Below are positions 6,269 through 12,980 of a stretch of DNA of 14,749 nucleotides, piece by piece. The notes under the pieces were generated by a model, which saw nothing but the letters and a program-made list of their open reading frames with translations, made no database searches and was not told the DNA's origin. Each line of letters starts with the position of its first letter. Position 1 is the stretch's first letter. The stretch comes from Holophagaceae bacterium (lineage in GTDB: Bacteria; Acidobacteriota; Holophagae; Holophagales; Holophagaceae). The DNA lies in contig JANXYT010000077.1 of NCBI GenBank assembly GCA_025355915.1, forward strand, positions 1 through 14,749, read 5' to 3'. The position numbers and the translations under genes were made by a program.

Positions 6269-7369
6269 TCACGATTTTCCTGAACCCCGGAACCAGTCAC
6301 TGCCCGACTGGAACCCCTTCTGCTTGGCGGCGGTCTGGGTATGGCGGGCCAGGGCCAGATCAATGAGCCGGGTGAGCAGCTCGGCGTAGGGCACGCCGCT
6401 GGCGGCCATCAACTTGGGATACATGGAGATGCTGGTGAAGCCGGGGATGAAGTTCAGCTCGTTGAGGAACACGCGCCCCGTCAGCCGCTCCAGGAAGAAG
6501 TCCACCCGGGCCATGCCGTAGCCATCCGATGCGGCGAAGGCCTTGGCGGCCAATTTCCGCACCAGGTCGGCCAGTTCGTCTGGGATCTGGGCCGGAATCT
6601 CCGTGTGGCTCCTGCCGTGGAGGTACTTGTCCTCGAAGGTGTAGAACTCGTCGGCCACGATCACTTCGCCCGGCTTCGACACCAGGGGCTCGTCACCCCC
6701 CAGCACCGCCACCTCGATCTCGCGGATGTCCAGCCCCTGCTCCACCAGGACCCGCCGGTCGAAGGTGAAGGCCCGGTCCAGGGCCGCCGCCAGATCCTCG
6801 GCGCGCTTCACCTTTTCCACGCCGATGCTGCTGCCCAGGTTCGCAGGCTTCACGAAGAGAGGCAGCCCGAGCTTTCCGCACTCCGAAAGGCAGACCCCCT
6901 GCCCACGCTGCCAGCGCTCCTCGGTGAGCCCCACGTAGGGGACCACCGGCAGGCCTTCGGATTCCCAAAGGCGCTTGGTGATCCATTTGTCCATGCCCGC
7001 CGCCATGGCCAGCAGGCCCGCACCGGTGTAGGGGCGGTGCAGCAATTCAAGGTACCCCTGGATCTGGCCATCCTCCCCCCCGGCCCCGTGCAGCGCGTTG
7101 AAAAAGAGGTCCGGCAGTGGCGTCGCCTCGGCCCTCTTTTCCAGGGGCAGGAACGCATGAGCGCCGCGCTCCGGCAGCTCGCCAGCGGCCAGCCGCGCGA
7201 AGGGATCGCCCGTCACGGCCCACACGCCGTTCCGTGCGATGCCCATGGGCCGCACCGTGAAGCGGGATGGGTCCAGATGCTCCGCGATGGCCCGCGCCGT
7301 CACGATGGAGACTTCGTGCTCCGGGGATTCCCCACCGAAGAGAAGGCCGATGCTCAGTGTCTCGCTCAC
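6269..7369 (-). CDS. ddl: D-alanine--D-alanine ligase
   Basis: Cytosolic ATP-grasp enzyme joining two D-Ala for peptidoglycan precursor synthesis; 366 residues, normal length. Motifs: FGGESPEHEVS (11-21), NALHGAGGEDGQIQG (91-105), the ATP-loop region NLGSSIGV (177-184), the Tyr-containing omega-loop FYTFEDKYLHG (242-252), and metal ligands D290 (ARVDFF), E304 and N306 (NELNFIPGFTSIS). The GTG at 7369 has a strong GGAGG (plus 7376-7380) 6 bases upstream. That start overlaps the stop of a short upstream frame as GTGA, and the Shine-Dalgarno lies in the loop of a small hairpin. The FlgC-like gene follows. The only family oddity is NFIPG where many members have NTMPG; the Asn metal ligand is kept. 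D-Ala-D-Ala rather than D-Ala-D-Lac specificity is inferred from the Tyr loop. Confidence 0.95.
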   Translation of the reverse strand: MSETLSIGLLFGGESPEHEVSIVTARAIAEHLDPSRFTVRPMGIARNGVWAVTGDPFARLAAGELPERGAHAFLPLEKRAEATPLPDLFFNALHGAGGEDGQIQGYLELLHRPYTGAGLLAMAAGMDKWITKRLWESEGLPVVPYVGLTEERWQRGQGVCLSECGKLGLPLFVKPANLGSSIGVEKVKRAEDLAAALDRAFTFDRRVLVEQGLDIREIEVAVLGGDEPLVSKPGEVIVADEFYTFEDKYLHGRSHTEIPAQIPDELADLVRKLAAKAFAASDGYGMARVDFFLERLTGRVFLNELNFIPGFTSISMYPKLMAASGVPYAELLTRLIDLALARHTQTAAKQKGFQSGSDWFRGSGKS

Positions 7370-7443
7370 GCGGCACCTCCTGTGCCGTGCCCTGCGGGCT
7401 TCGGCTTCGCCAAAGTGGCACTCCGCTCCTGCTTCATGCTCAC
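7366..7443 (-). CDS. Possible 25-residue leader peptide B, coupled to ddl
   Basis: The frame runs GTG (7443) to TGA (7366-7368) and contains ATLAKPKPAGHGTGG. Its start is preceded by GGAGGTTCCGC, and its last codons contain the ddl Shine-Dalgarno; its stop overlaps the ddl start (GTGA). It is one unit of the tandem repeat. Comparison with peptide A gives 11 base changes, of which 9 alter a codon's meaning, so there is no sign of protein-level conservation. It could be a translated leader that couples ribosomes to ddl, or a chance frame in a repeat. Confidence 0.3.
   Translation of the reverse strand: MSMKQERSATLAKPKPAGHGTGGAA
7371..7387 (-). promoter_or_regulatory. Hairpin presenting the ddl Shine-Dalgarno in its loop
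   Basis: On the minus strand CGGCAC-AGGAG-GTGCCG forms a 6-bp stem with a 5-base loop that is the core of the ddl ribosome binding site, ending two bases before the GTG. Unit 2 of the repeat has the same layout with a mismatch in the stem. This could modulate ddl translation initiation; it may also be coincidental in GC-rich DNA. Confidence 0.4.
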
Positions 7444-7517
7444 GCGGAACCTCCTGTGCCGCGCCCTCCGGGCTTCGGCCTTGCCAAAGTGGAACTCCGT
7501 TCCGGCTTCGTTCTCAT
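7440..7517 (-). CDS. Possible 25-residue leader peptide A, coupled to peptide B
   Basis: The frame runs ATG (7517) to TGA (7440-7442) and contains STLARPKPGGRGTGG. A GGAGG sits at plus 7530-7534, 12 bases before the ATG, which is long. Its stop overlaps the start of peptide B in the same GTGA arrangement that B has with ddl, so the three frames form a ladder. Same caveat as peptide B about weak evidence for coding. Confidence 0.27.
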   Translation of the reverse strand: MRTKPERSSTLARPKPGGRGTGGSA

Positions 7518-7612
7518 GGTTCCACTGTACCTCCATCCCGGCGGACCCGCGCACTGTGACACCCGCTCCTGTCCCGTTGCGCTAGGCTAAGGCCACTTTC
7601 CAGGAGCCCTCT

Positions 7613-8095
7613 GTGCGGACGGCCATCTACCCCGGCTCTTTCGATCCTGTGACCCTCGGTCACTGGGACCTCATCCAGCGGGCCACGAAGCTGGTGGACC
7701 GGCTGGTGGTGGCCGTGCTGCATAACCCGGCGAAGACCTCGGCCTTCAGCGTCGAGGACCGCGTGGCCATGCTGAAGGAGCTGGTGGCCCCCCTGCCCCA
7801 GGTGGAAGTCACCTCCTTCCACGGCCTGCTGGTGGACTTCGCCAAGTCCCAGAATGCCGTGGTCATCGTGCGCGGCGTGCGGGCCTTCAGCGACTTCGAG
7901 TACGAATTCCAGATGGCCCTCATGAACCGCAAGCTGGCCCCGGACCTCGAAACCGTCTTCCTCATGCCCAAAGAGAAATACAGCGCCGTGAGCAGCCGCT
8001 TCGTCCGCGAGATCGGCAGCATGGGCGGCAACCTCGCCGAGCTGGTGCCCGAAACGCTGCGGGAACGCATCTCAGCGCGGCTGGCAAAGGGATAA
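7613..8095 (+). CDS. coaD: Phosphopantetheine adenylyltransferase
   Basis: Cytosolic enzyme transferring AMP from ATP to 4'-phosphopantetheine, the penultimate step of coenzyme A synthesis. 160 residues, typical length. The nucleotidyltransferase motif YPGSFDPVTLGH (6-17) carries the catalytic His17; the pantetheine/ATP-site segment RGVRAFSDFEYEFQMALMNR (87-106) and YSAVSSRFVREIGSMGG (123-139) are intact. The GTG at 7613 follows AGGAG (7602-7606) by 6 bases. A TAGGCT at 7583-7588 is a possible -10 without a good -35. The gene is divergent from the ddl leader and convergent with the protease gene, with a strong hairpin starting right after its stop codon. Confidence 0.97.
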   Translation: MRTAIYPGSFDPVTLGHWDLIQRATKLVDRLVVAVLHNPAKTSAFSVEDRVAMLKELVAPLPQVEVTSFHGLLVDFAKSQNAVVIVRGVRAFSDFEYEFQMALMNRKLAPDLETVFLMPKEKYSAVSSRFVREIGSMGGNLAELVPETLRERISARLAKG

Positions 8096-8136
8096 GGATT
8101 CAGACGGAGCCAGCTGGATCGGCTCCGTCTGAATCC
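8096..8136. terminator. Bidirectional terminator hairpin, coaD / protease
   Basis: GGATTCAGACGGAGCC (8096-8111) and GGCTCCGTCTGAATCC (8121-8136) are perfect 16-bp arms around a 9-base loop. It begins immediately after the coaD stop and ends 16 bases before the stop of the convergent protease gene. The plus side continues GTTCTGTCTATTTCC, moderately T-rich. Confidence 0.85.
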
Positions 8137-8152
8137 GTTCTGTCTATTTCCT

Positions 8153-9475
8153 TCAACGCACCGATTCGAGGGCGTTCACGCGGCCCTTGCCTGAATAGGG
8201 ATCCGCACCCGGCTTGAGGATGTCGTCGGCGCCCTGCTCGATCCTTCGCTTCAGCTCGGCCGGGGCCATTTTGCCGTACTTGCCCACGATCAGCGCCGCG
8301 ACGCCGGCAACATGGGGAGCCGCCATGGACGTCCCGGCCGCGAAGTAGTAGCCCCATACTCCACCGCTGGTGCGTCCCGCCGGGCTCAGCACCATGTCGA
8401 AGGGATAGGTAGGCCCAAAGGCAAAATCGCCGCCAGGCGCCGCCACGTTGACGACCGACTGGCCGTAGTTGGTGTAGGAGGCAGGCCGGTCGAAGTCGGC
8501 CAGCCCGTAGGGCCCGGTGGCCGCGACCGCCATGCCATTGCCCGACTGCGCCGGGATCGACCAGAGCCGGCTATTGAGATTGACGCCCTCATTGCCCGCC
8601 GCGCTGATGCACAGGGTACCGGCGGCCGTGGCGTGGTTGATGGCCCGATTGAGGGCGGAAATCAACGGGCCGGACCCGCCACCGCCAGCGTTGATGCGAT
8701 CAAACGTGGCGCCCAGGCTCATGTTGATCACGTCGGCCTGGACGTCGGGACCCGAGGCGTACATGATCCCGGAGATGAGCCACGAGAACGACCCACTGCC
8801 GGTGTCGCTGCGCAGCACTTTGACGGGGACGATCTCGGCGCGAGGGGCCACGCCCTGGACACCACGGTTATTGACTGGCGCGGCGATGATCCCAGCCACA
8901 TGGGTGCCATGGTTGAACCCGAACACGACCGGATCGATGCCAGGCTCAGTCGGCACGAAGGACCGGCTCAAGGCCAGATTGACGTTGGGACCGATGTCGG
9001 GGTGGCCACTCCAGATCCCGGCATCCAGCACCGCCACCCGCGCCCGCTTCACGCCCCAACCCTGGTCGCCGTTGAGCGCCGTCTGATCGGCGCGGATCTG
9101 GCGGATGTTCCATTGGTAGCCCCAGAAAGGCTCGCTGTTGAGGCCGCTGGCCTGAAGATCGGATTCATTGGCCGCGGCAATCTTCTCGTTGGGAATCCAG
9201 GGCACTTCCACATCTTCGGCGGCCGACTGCACCCTGGCATCGGTACTGATGATGGCGAGGAAGTCCGGATTGGCCGACGACGCCATCAGCACCCCAATCT
9301 CGGGAATCCTACCCGTGATGGTGGCGCCCGCAGACGTCATGAGGGCCTCCAGGTCGGTACTTCCCGGGCCATGCCCCTTGGCCATGACCAGGTAGTTCCG
9401 CGGGGATTCGGTGGCGAATCCCGCGGCCCCGACCAGAACCAAAGCTCCGAAAAAGACAGTCGAGAGGTTTTTCAT
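8153..9475 (-). CDS. Secreted S8 subtilisin-like serine protease
   Basis: 440 residues. A Sec signal peptide (1-21, [20 protein letters not shown], cleavage near ATES) is followed by a propeptide-like region (about 26-92, I9-like) and a subtilase domain (about 115-440). The catalytic triad is complete: D151 (VAVLDAGI), H189 (NHGTHVAG) and S383 ([11 protein letters not shown]), with oxyanion-hole Asn N295 (SAAGNEG). There is no C-terminal sorting or binding domain. It is probably exported and self-processed to degrade extracellular protein; the substrate is unknown. AAGGAG (plus 9483-9488) lies 7 bases before ATG 9475, and a good sigma-70 promoter lies about 90 bases upstream. It is transcribed alone and ends at the shared hairpin with coaD. 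Confidence 0.93.
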   Translation of the reverse strand: MKNLSTVFFGALVLVGAAGFATESPRNYLVMAKGHGPGSTDLEALMTSAGATITGRIPEIGVLMASSANPDFLAIISTDARVQSAAEDVEVPWIPNEKIAAANESDLQASGLNSEPFWGYQWNIRQIRADQTALNGDQGWGVKRARVAVLDAGIWSGHPDIGPNVNLALSRSFVPTEPGIDPVVFGFNHGTHVAGIIAAPVNNRGVQGVAPRAEIVPVKVLRSDTGSGSFSWLISGIMYASGPDVQADVINMSLGATFDRINAGGGGSGPLISALNRAINHATAAGTLCISAAGNEGVNLNSRLWSIPAQSGNGMAVAATGPYGLADFDRPASYTNYGQSVVNVAAPGGDFAFGPTYPFDMVLSPAGRTSGGVWGYYFAAGTSMAAPHVAGVAALIVGKYGKMAPAELKRRIEQGADDILKPGADPYSGKGRVNALESVR

Positions 9476-9564
9476 TACCTATCTCCTTATTAAGCCATCA
9501 GTTAGCCGATGGCAGGCTGGGGGTAGAACGCAACAATCAACAATGAAATTTGTCGAATATACGA

Positions 9565-9593
9565 AATATAATGACGTTTTATTACCACGTCAA
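9565..9593 (-). promoter_or_regulatory. Sigma-70 promoter of the S8 protease gene, with overlapping dyad
   Basis: On the minus strand TTGACG (plus 9588-9593), a 17-base spacer and TATATT (plus 9565-9570) form a near-consensus promoter in an AT-rich stretch, giving a leader of roughly 80 bases. An inverted repeat TGACGT-N9-ACGTCA (9572-9592) covers the spacer and -35 and is a candidate operator. The leader also contains a GCCATC/GATGGC hairpin (9494-9513). Confidence 0.7.
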
Positions 9594-9630
9594 TCTCTGC
9601 ATAGATGTTTCTCGCGGCCCCCTGCTCAAA

Positions 9631-9895
9631 TCACCCCCTCACGTCCTTGCCCTTGCGCACGAGGTCTTCCACAGTGTCCGGGTGGCTCCTGGCGAGTCTC
9701 TTGCTCCACCTTGTTCTCCCGGGTGATGGGCAGTACGGGGAAGGGCAGGCCCAGGAAGCGTCCCCCTCGGAGATCCGAAGGGTGGTCCACGTCCACGCTG
9801 TTGCCGCCCTGCTCTTACACGAAGGTCGCCAGTCGGGCCGCGCTGCCCCGCTGATCCGGACAGGGGATGAGAAGCATGGCGGGGGAAGGGGTCAT
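9631..9895 (-). pseudogene. purU: Decayed remnant of formyltetrahydrofolate deformylase (purU)
   Basis: PurU hydrolyses 10-formyl-THF to formate and THF; the intact enzyme is about 280-290 residues. Here only its two ends survive. From ATG 9895 the frame gives LLIPCPDQRGSAARLATFV, then a TAA (9815-9817), then EQGGNSVDVDHPSDLRGGRF, matching the N-terminal ACT region (compare ICPDQKGLIARI and GRFFMR in E. coli PurU). After about 12 unmatched codons a shift near 9695-9705 leads into another frame with SHPDTVEDLVRKGKDV, matching the C-terminal VEDLVRKGRDLE region, then stop at 9631. About 190 middle codons, including the catalytic domain, are gone. High G+C in third positions of both frames supports former coding. 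It occupies most of the 482-base gap between the protease gene and recG. Confidence 0.72.
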
Positions 9896-9957
9896 GGACA
9901 CCACGCAGCGGCGCCAAGGCGCAGAAGGCCTGATCCCGCCTGCAACCTGCAGCCCGC

Positions 9958-12045
9958 TCAGCTGATCTCCGCCAGCTTGAACCGCGCCTGTTCCCGCCTC
10001 AGCCACTCGGTTTGGGCCCCGCTGAGCCCCAGGGCCAGGGCGCGGTCGGCGGCCTCGCGACAACGCAGGAGCAGGGCCCGGTCGCGCACGAGGTCGGCCA
10101 CCTGGAAGTCCGGCAGCCCGGCCTGCTTCACCCCGAAGAATTCACCGGGGCCGCGCAGCTCCAGATCCCGCTGGGCGATGCGGAAGCCATCCTGGGTTTC
10201 CACCAGGGTCTGCAGCCGTTCCGTTTCGGAACCGCTGATCATGAGGAAGTGACTGCGCTGAGTGCCGCGGCCCACGCGGCCCCGCAGCTGGTGGAGCTGG
10301 CTGAGGCCGAAGCGCTCGGCGTGATCCACCACCATCACCGTGGCGTTGGGCACGTCCACCCCCACCTCGATCACCGTGGTGGCCAGGAGAATCTTCGCCT
10401 CACCCGCCACGAAGCGCGCCATGCGGGCGGCCATGTCGTCTGGCTTCAGACGACCATGCACCACTTCGATGGCTTCGTCCGGAAAGATGCCGCGCAGCAG
10501 CGCTTCCATGGCCTGGATGTCGCGCAGCTGCACCTTGCCTTCATCGGAGGGATCGATGCTCGGGCTCACCACGAAGGCCTGATGGCCCTCGGCGAGTTCG
10601 CGCCGCACCTGCTCCCAGGCCCGCTCGGCGAACTCGGGTTTGTGCAGCCTGGTGGCGATGGGCTGGCGGCCCGGAGGGAGTTCGTCCAGCACGCTCTGGT
10701 CCAGGTCGCCGAACACGGCCAAGGCCAGTGAGCGGGGGATGGGCGTGGCGCTCATCACCAGCCAGTGGGGATCCCCGCCCTTCTCTTTCAGCGCCTCGCG
10801 CTGCTTCACGCCGAAGCGATGCTGCTCGTCCACCACCACCAGCTGAAGCTTGTGGAAGGTCACGGCCTCCTGGAACAAGGCGTGGGTGCCCACCACGTAG
10901 CTGGCCTCGCCACTGGCGATGCGGGCCAGGGCCGCCCGCTTCTCCGCGGCCTTCATGCCACCCAGCAGCAGCTGCATGGACCCGGCCTGCTCGCCCAGGT
11001 AGCGGCGGAAGCTGGCCGCGTGCTGGCGGGCCAGCACTTCCGTGGGTACCAGCAGGGCCCCCTGCCCGCCGGTCTCGGCCACCATGGCCATGGAGAGTAG
11101 GGCCACCAGGGTCTTGCCGCTGCCCACATCACCCTGGAACAGCCGGTTCATGACCCGGCCCGAAGTGAGATCCTCCACGATTTCTTTGAAGGACCGGCGC
11201 TGCGCGCTGGTCAGGGGAAACGGCAGAAAACCTTTCAGCCGCTCCCGCAGCTCAGGCGAGGTGGGCACCACCAGGCCCTTTCGCAGCATGCGGCCCGCTC
11301 GGCGGAGGGCGACGCCCAGAGAGAAGGCGAAGAGTTCCTCCGAAGCCAGGCGGCGATGGGCGGGGGTGGTGCCCGCTTCCAGGGCCTGGGGCTCGCTCTC
11401 GTCGGGGGGATCATGCAGCAGATGCAAGGCCGTCAGCGTGTCCGGCAGGTCCTTTGACAGTTCGAGGGGCAGCCAGTCCTCGGCGAAGTGGGCGCGCGTC
11501 AGGGCCTCTGCCACCAGCTTCTGCCGGACCCGCCCAGGGAGGGGCCCCAACCTGCGGTAGAGGGGCAGGTAGCGGCGGACCCAGCCGATGTCCCCGCCCC
11601 GCTCCATGAACTCGAACTGCGGCCCCCGCATCTCCAGGCCATGCCGTCCCAGGAATAGAGATCCGAACACCAGGAGGCGGTCGCCCACCTTCAGCGAACG
11701 GCCCAGGTAGGGCTGGTTGAACCAGAGGAGGCGCAGGGTGCCCGTGCCATCCGCCAGCAGCACCTCCGTGAGGGCCATGCGCTGGACCCGTGTGGTGCTC
11801 TGGCGCAGATCCTGGATGGCCCCCAGCACGGTGACGAGGCCCGAATCCTGGGCGTCGAACCCCCGCATCTCGAGGCTGCCCAGGGGTCTCAGGCTGCCGC
11901 GATCCACGTACCGGTACGGCAGGTTCCATAACAGATCCCGCAGCGTGTCGATGCCGGCTTCCTGCAATGCCGCCGCCCGCGCCGGTCCCAGGCCCCGGAG
12001 GACCGTGACCTTGGAGGCAAGCGGAAGCGGAGCGAGGGATGTCAC
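9958..12045 (-). CDS. recG: ATP-dependent DNA helicase RecG
   Basis: 695-residue SF2 helicase that reverses stalled forks and branch-migrates Holliday junctions. Domains in order: N-terminal wedge/OB region (about 10-150), helicase domain 1 with Walker A GDVGSGKT (305-312), DEQH (406-409, the RecG form of the DEAD box) and MSATPIPRS (431-439), helicase domain 2 with ATTVIEVGVDVPNA (555-568) and QLRGRVGR (586-593), and the C-terminal TRG segment RGPGEFFGVKQAG (631-643). All key motifs are intact. The only in-frame start is GTG 12045, because a TAG lies six codons upstream. No Shine-Dalgarno is visible, and a TAGGCT -10-like element (plus 12055-12060) sits only 9 bases before it, suggesting a near-leaderless message. 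The purU remnant follows. Confidence 0.97.
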   Translation of the reverse strand: MTSLAPLPLASKVTVLRGLGPARAAALQEAGIDTLRDLLWNLPYRYVDRGSLRPLGSLEMRGFDAQDSGLVTVLGAIQDLRQSTTRVQRMALTEVLLADGTGTLRLLWFNQPYLGRSLKVGDRLLVFGSLFLGRHGLEMRGPQFEFMERGGDIGWVRRYLPLYRRLGPLPGRVRQKLVAEALTRAHFAEDWLPLELSKDLPDTLTALHLLHDPPDESEPQALEAGTTPAHRRLASEELFAFSLGVALRRAGRMLRKGLVVPTSPELRERLKGFLPFPLTSAQRRSFKEIVEDLTSGRVMNRLFQGDVGSGKTLVALLSMAMVAETGGQGALLVPTEVLARQHAASFRRYLGEQAGSMQLLLGGMKAAEKRAALARIASGEASYVVGTHALFQEAVTFHKLQLVVVDEQHRFGVKQREALKEKGGDPHWLVMSATPIPRSLALAVFGDLDQSVLDELPPGRQPIATRLHKPEFAERAWEQVRRELAEGHQAFVVSPSIDPSDEGKVQLRDIQAMEALLRGIFPDEAIEVVHGRLKPDDMAARMARFVAGEAKILLATTVIEVGVDVPNATVMVVDHAERFGLSQLHQLRGRVGRGTQRSHFLMISGSETERLQTLVETQDGFRIAQRDLELRGPGEFFGVKQAGLPDFQVADLVRDRALLLRCREAADRALALGLSGAQTEWLRREQARFKLAEIS

Positions 12046-12202
12046 TGAGGTTTCAGCCTAGCCGCACCCCCATGGCTTCCACCATCCGGACCAGGAAGGC
12101 AGCGCACCATCCAGGGCCCCATGGGGGCGCATCAAGCCTTTCGCGGACCTCGCCCGGCTGCCCTATGGAAAGGCTCGGCGGCATCACCGCCCTGACGGTG
12201 AA

Positions 12203-12760
12203 TCAGACTTGAGCGTGAAGCCATTCGGCCCATTCCGCATCGCCCCGGGCCTGGGCCAGATCCTGGGCTGTTTCTCCCTTGGCCGTCTGGAGGTTGGAAT
12301 CGGCCCCGTGCTGGATCAACAGTTCGGCCAGCTCCCGCGAGCCCCGCTGGGCCGCGGCGTGAAGGGCCGTGAATCCGCCTTGCTGGACCGCATTCGCGTC
12401 GGCCCCGGCCCGAAGCAGGGTTTCTACCAAGGCTGGAACGGCCTCAGCATCTGGGCACGCCGCGGCAGCATGGAGGGGCTGCAGGCCGCCCGGCCCGGGC
12501 GCTCGGGGGTCGGCCCCGCGCGCCAACAGCCATCCCGCAGCCTCGAGGCGTCCGAAGTAGCAGGCCAGGTGCAGGGCCGTGAAGCCATCCGGGGAGGGAT
12601 GTCTCAGATTGGTCCCAAGGGCCTCCGCCAGCGCCAGCGCTTCCACCCGACCGAGGGCCGCAGCCTCCCACATGGACAGCTCCGTCCCCTGGGCCAAGCC
12701 TTCGGCTTCCTGATAGGCGTGCCGGTACAGAGCCTCGAGTATGGGAGAGGGAGCCATCAT
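12203..12760 (-). CDS. Ankyrin-repeat protein
   Basis: 185 residues from ATG 12760. No signal peptide or membrane segment is visible. About four ankyrin repeats make up most of the protein. Counting from 12760, the clearest are DGFTALHLACYFGRLEAAGW (about residue 57 on), GGLQPLHAAAACPD (about 90 on), GGFTALHAAAQRGSRELAEL (about 128 on) and a degenerate final GETAQDLAQARGDAEWAEWL. Ankyrin arrays bind other proteins; no partner is evident. The frame is open upstream to a GTG at 12817, but the preferred start is the ATGATG at 12760/12757, because it overlaps the stop of a small frame that has an excellent Shine-Dalgarno, giving coupled translation. It is upstream of recG on the same strand with a 157-base gap containing only small GC hairpins, such as GGCGG-CATCA-CCGCC (12177-12191). 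Confidence 0.82.
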   Translation of the reverse strand: MMAPSPILEALYRHAYQEAEGLAQGTELSMWEAAALGRVEALALAEALGTNLRHPSPDGFTALHLACYFGRLEAAGWLLARGADPRAPGPGGLQPLHAAAACPDAEAVPALVETLLRAGADANAVQQGGFTALHAAAQRGSRELAELLIQHGADSNLQTAKGETAQDLAQARGDAEWAEWLHAQV

Positions 12761-12885
12761 GCCTGACCCATGATTCTCAAACAGGGGTCGCCGGTCCCAG
12801 TCCAACCTGGCCTCCACCCACCAGGGGCGAAATGGTGATCCCAGGGATGTTCACCGGAGACCGTGGCTGCGAGTTGGTTGGCCAT
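12757..12885 (-). CDS. Possible 42-residue small protein coupled to the ankyrin gene
   Basis: A frame from ATG 12885 to TGA 12757-12759, not resembling any family I recognise. It begins MANQLAATVSGEHPWDHHF and is rich in Gly, Trp and Pro, with no membrane segment. The support is positional: AGAGGAGGT (plus 12889-12897) lies 4 bases before the ATG, one of the best Shine-Dalgarno sequences in the window, and the stop overlaps the ankyrin start as ATGA. Codon use is less GC-biased at third positions than in neighbouring genes, which argues for a leader peptide or recent gene rather than an old protein. It could simply serve to load ribosomes for the ankyrin gene. Confidence 0.4.
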   Translation of the reverse strand: MANQLAATVSGEHPWDHHFAPGGWRPGWTGTGDPCLRIMGQA

Positions 12886-12915
12886 GGAACCTCCTCTGGC
12901 CACAAGGGAGGTCCC
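12886..12915 (-). promoter_or_regulatory. Hairpin pairing the Shine-Dalgarno of the small ORF / ankyrin unit
   Basis: On the minus strand GGGACCTCC (plus 12907-12915) pairs over 9 bp, with one G-U, with GGAGGTTCC (plus 12886-12894), around a 12-base loop. The GGAGGT ribosome binding site is wholly inside the stem, which ends at the ATG, so initiation should be blocked unless the stem opens. Confidence 0.5.
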
Positions 12916-12927
12916 AAACATACGGCC

Positions 12928-12955
12928 AAGCCTGCCCAGTATCCAGGGCAGCCTT
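12928..12955. other. Imperfect hairpin downstream of the PLP lyase gene
   Basis: AAGCCTGCCC (12928-12937) and GGGCAGCCTT (12946-12955) form a 10-bp stem with one mismatch and an 8-base loop, 25 bases past the lyase stop. No T run follows on the minus strand; a T5 run lies on the upstream side. It may be a weak terminator or part of a structured leader for the next unit. Confidence 0.35.
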
Positions 12956-12980
12956 GTAAAAACACTGCCCTTACTGGAGG

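Larger units (their letters stand above)
7364..7511. repeat. Two tandem 74-bp repeats in the ddl leader
   Basis: Unit 1 (7364-7437) and unit 2 (7438-7511) begin GCTCACGCGG and align without gaps; over the 78-base frames they contain, 67 positions match. Each unit, read on the minus strand, carries a GGAGGT Shine-Dalgarno followed by a GTG start. The element may also be one copy of a genome-wide dispersed repeat, which cannot be judged from this window. Confidence 0.9.

Noticed and set aside
6341..7585. 414-codon plus-strand frame opposite ddl
   Set aside because: Antisense of a complete Ddl; no recognisable domain.
8312..9493. 393-codon plus-strand frame opposite the S8 protease
   Set aside because: Antisense of a protease with an intact catalytic triad and signal peptide.
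9476..9560. Known riboswitch in the protease leader
   Set aside because: Only a 6-bp GCCATC/GATGGC hairpin is seen; nothing matches c-di-GMP or other aptamer cores I know.
12116..12128. GCCCC-ATG-GGGGC hairpin between the ankyrin gene and recG as a terminator
   Set aside because: Five-base arms, three-base loop and no T run; common by chance in GC-rich DNA.
12761..12817. Extended N-terminus of the ankyrin protein from GTG 12817
   Set aside because: No Shine-Dalgarno there, and the ATGATG at 12760/12757 is coupled to a frame with a strong one.
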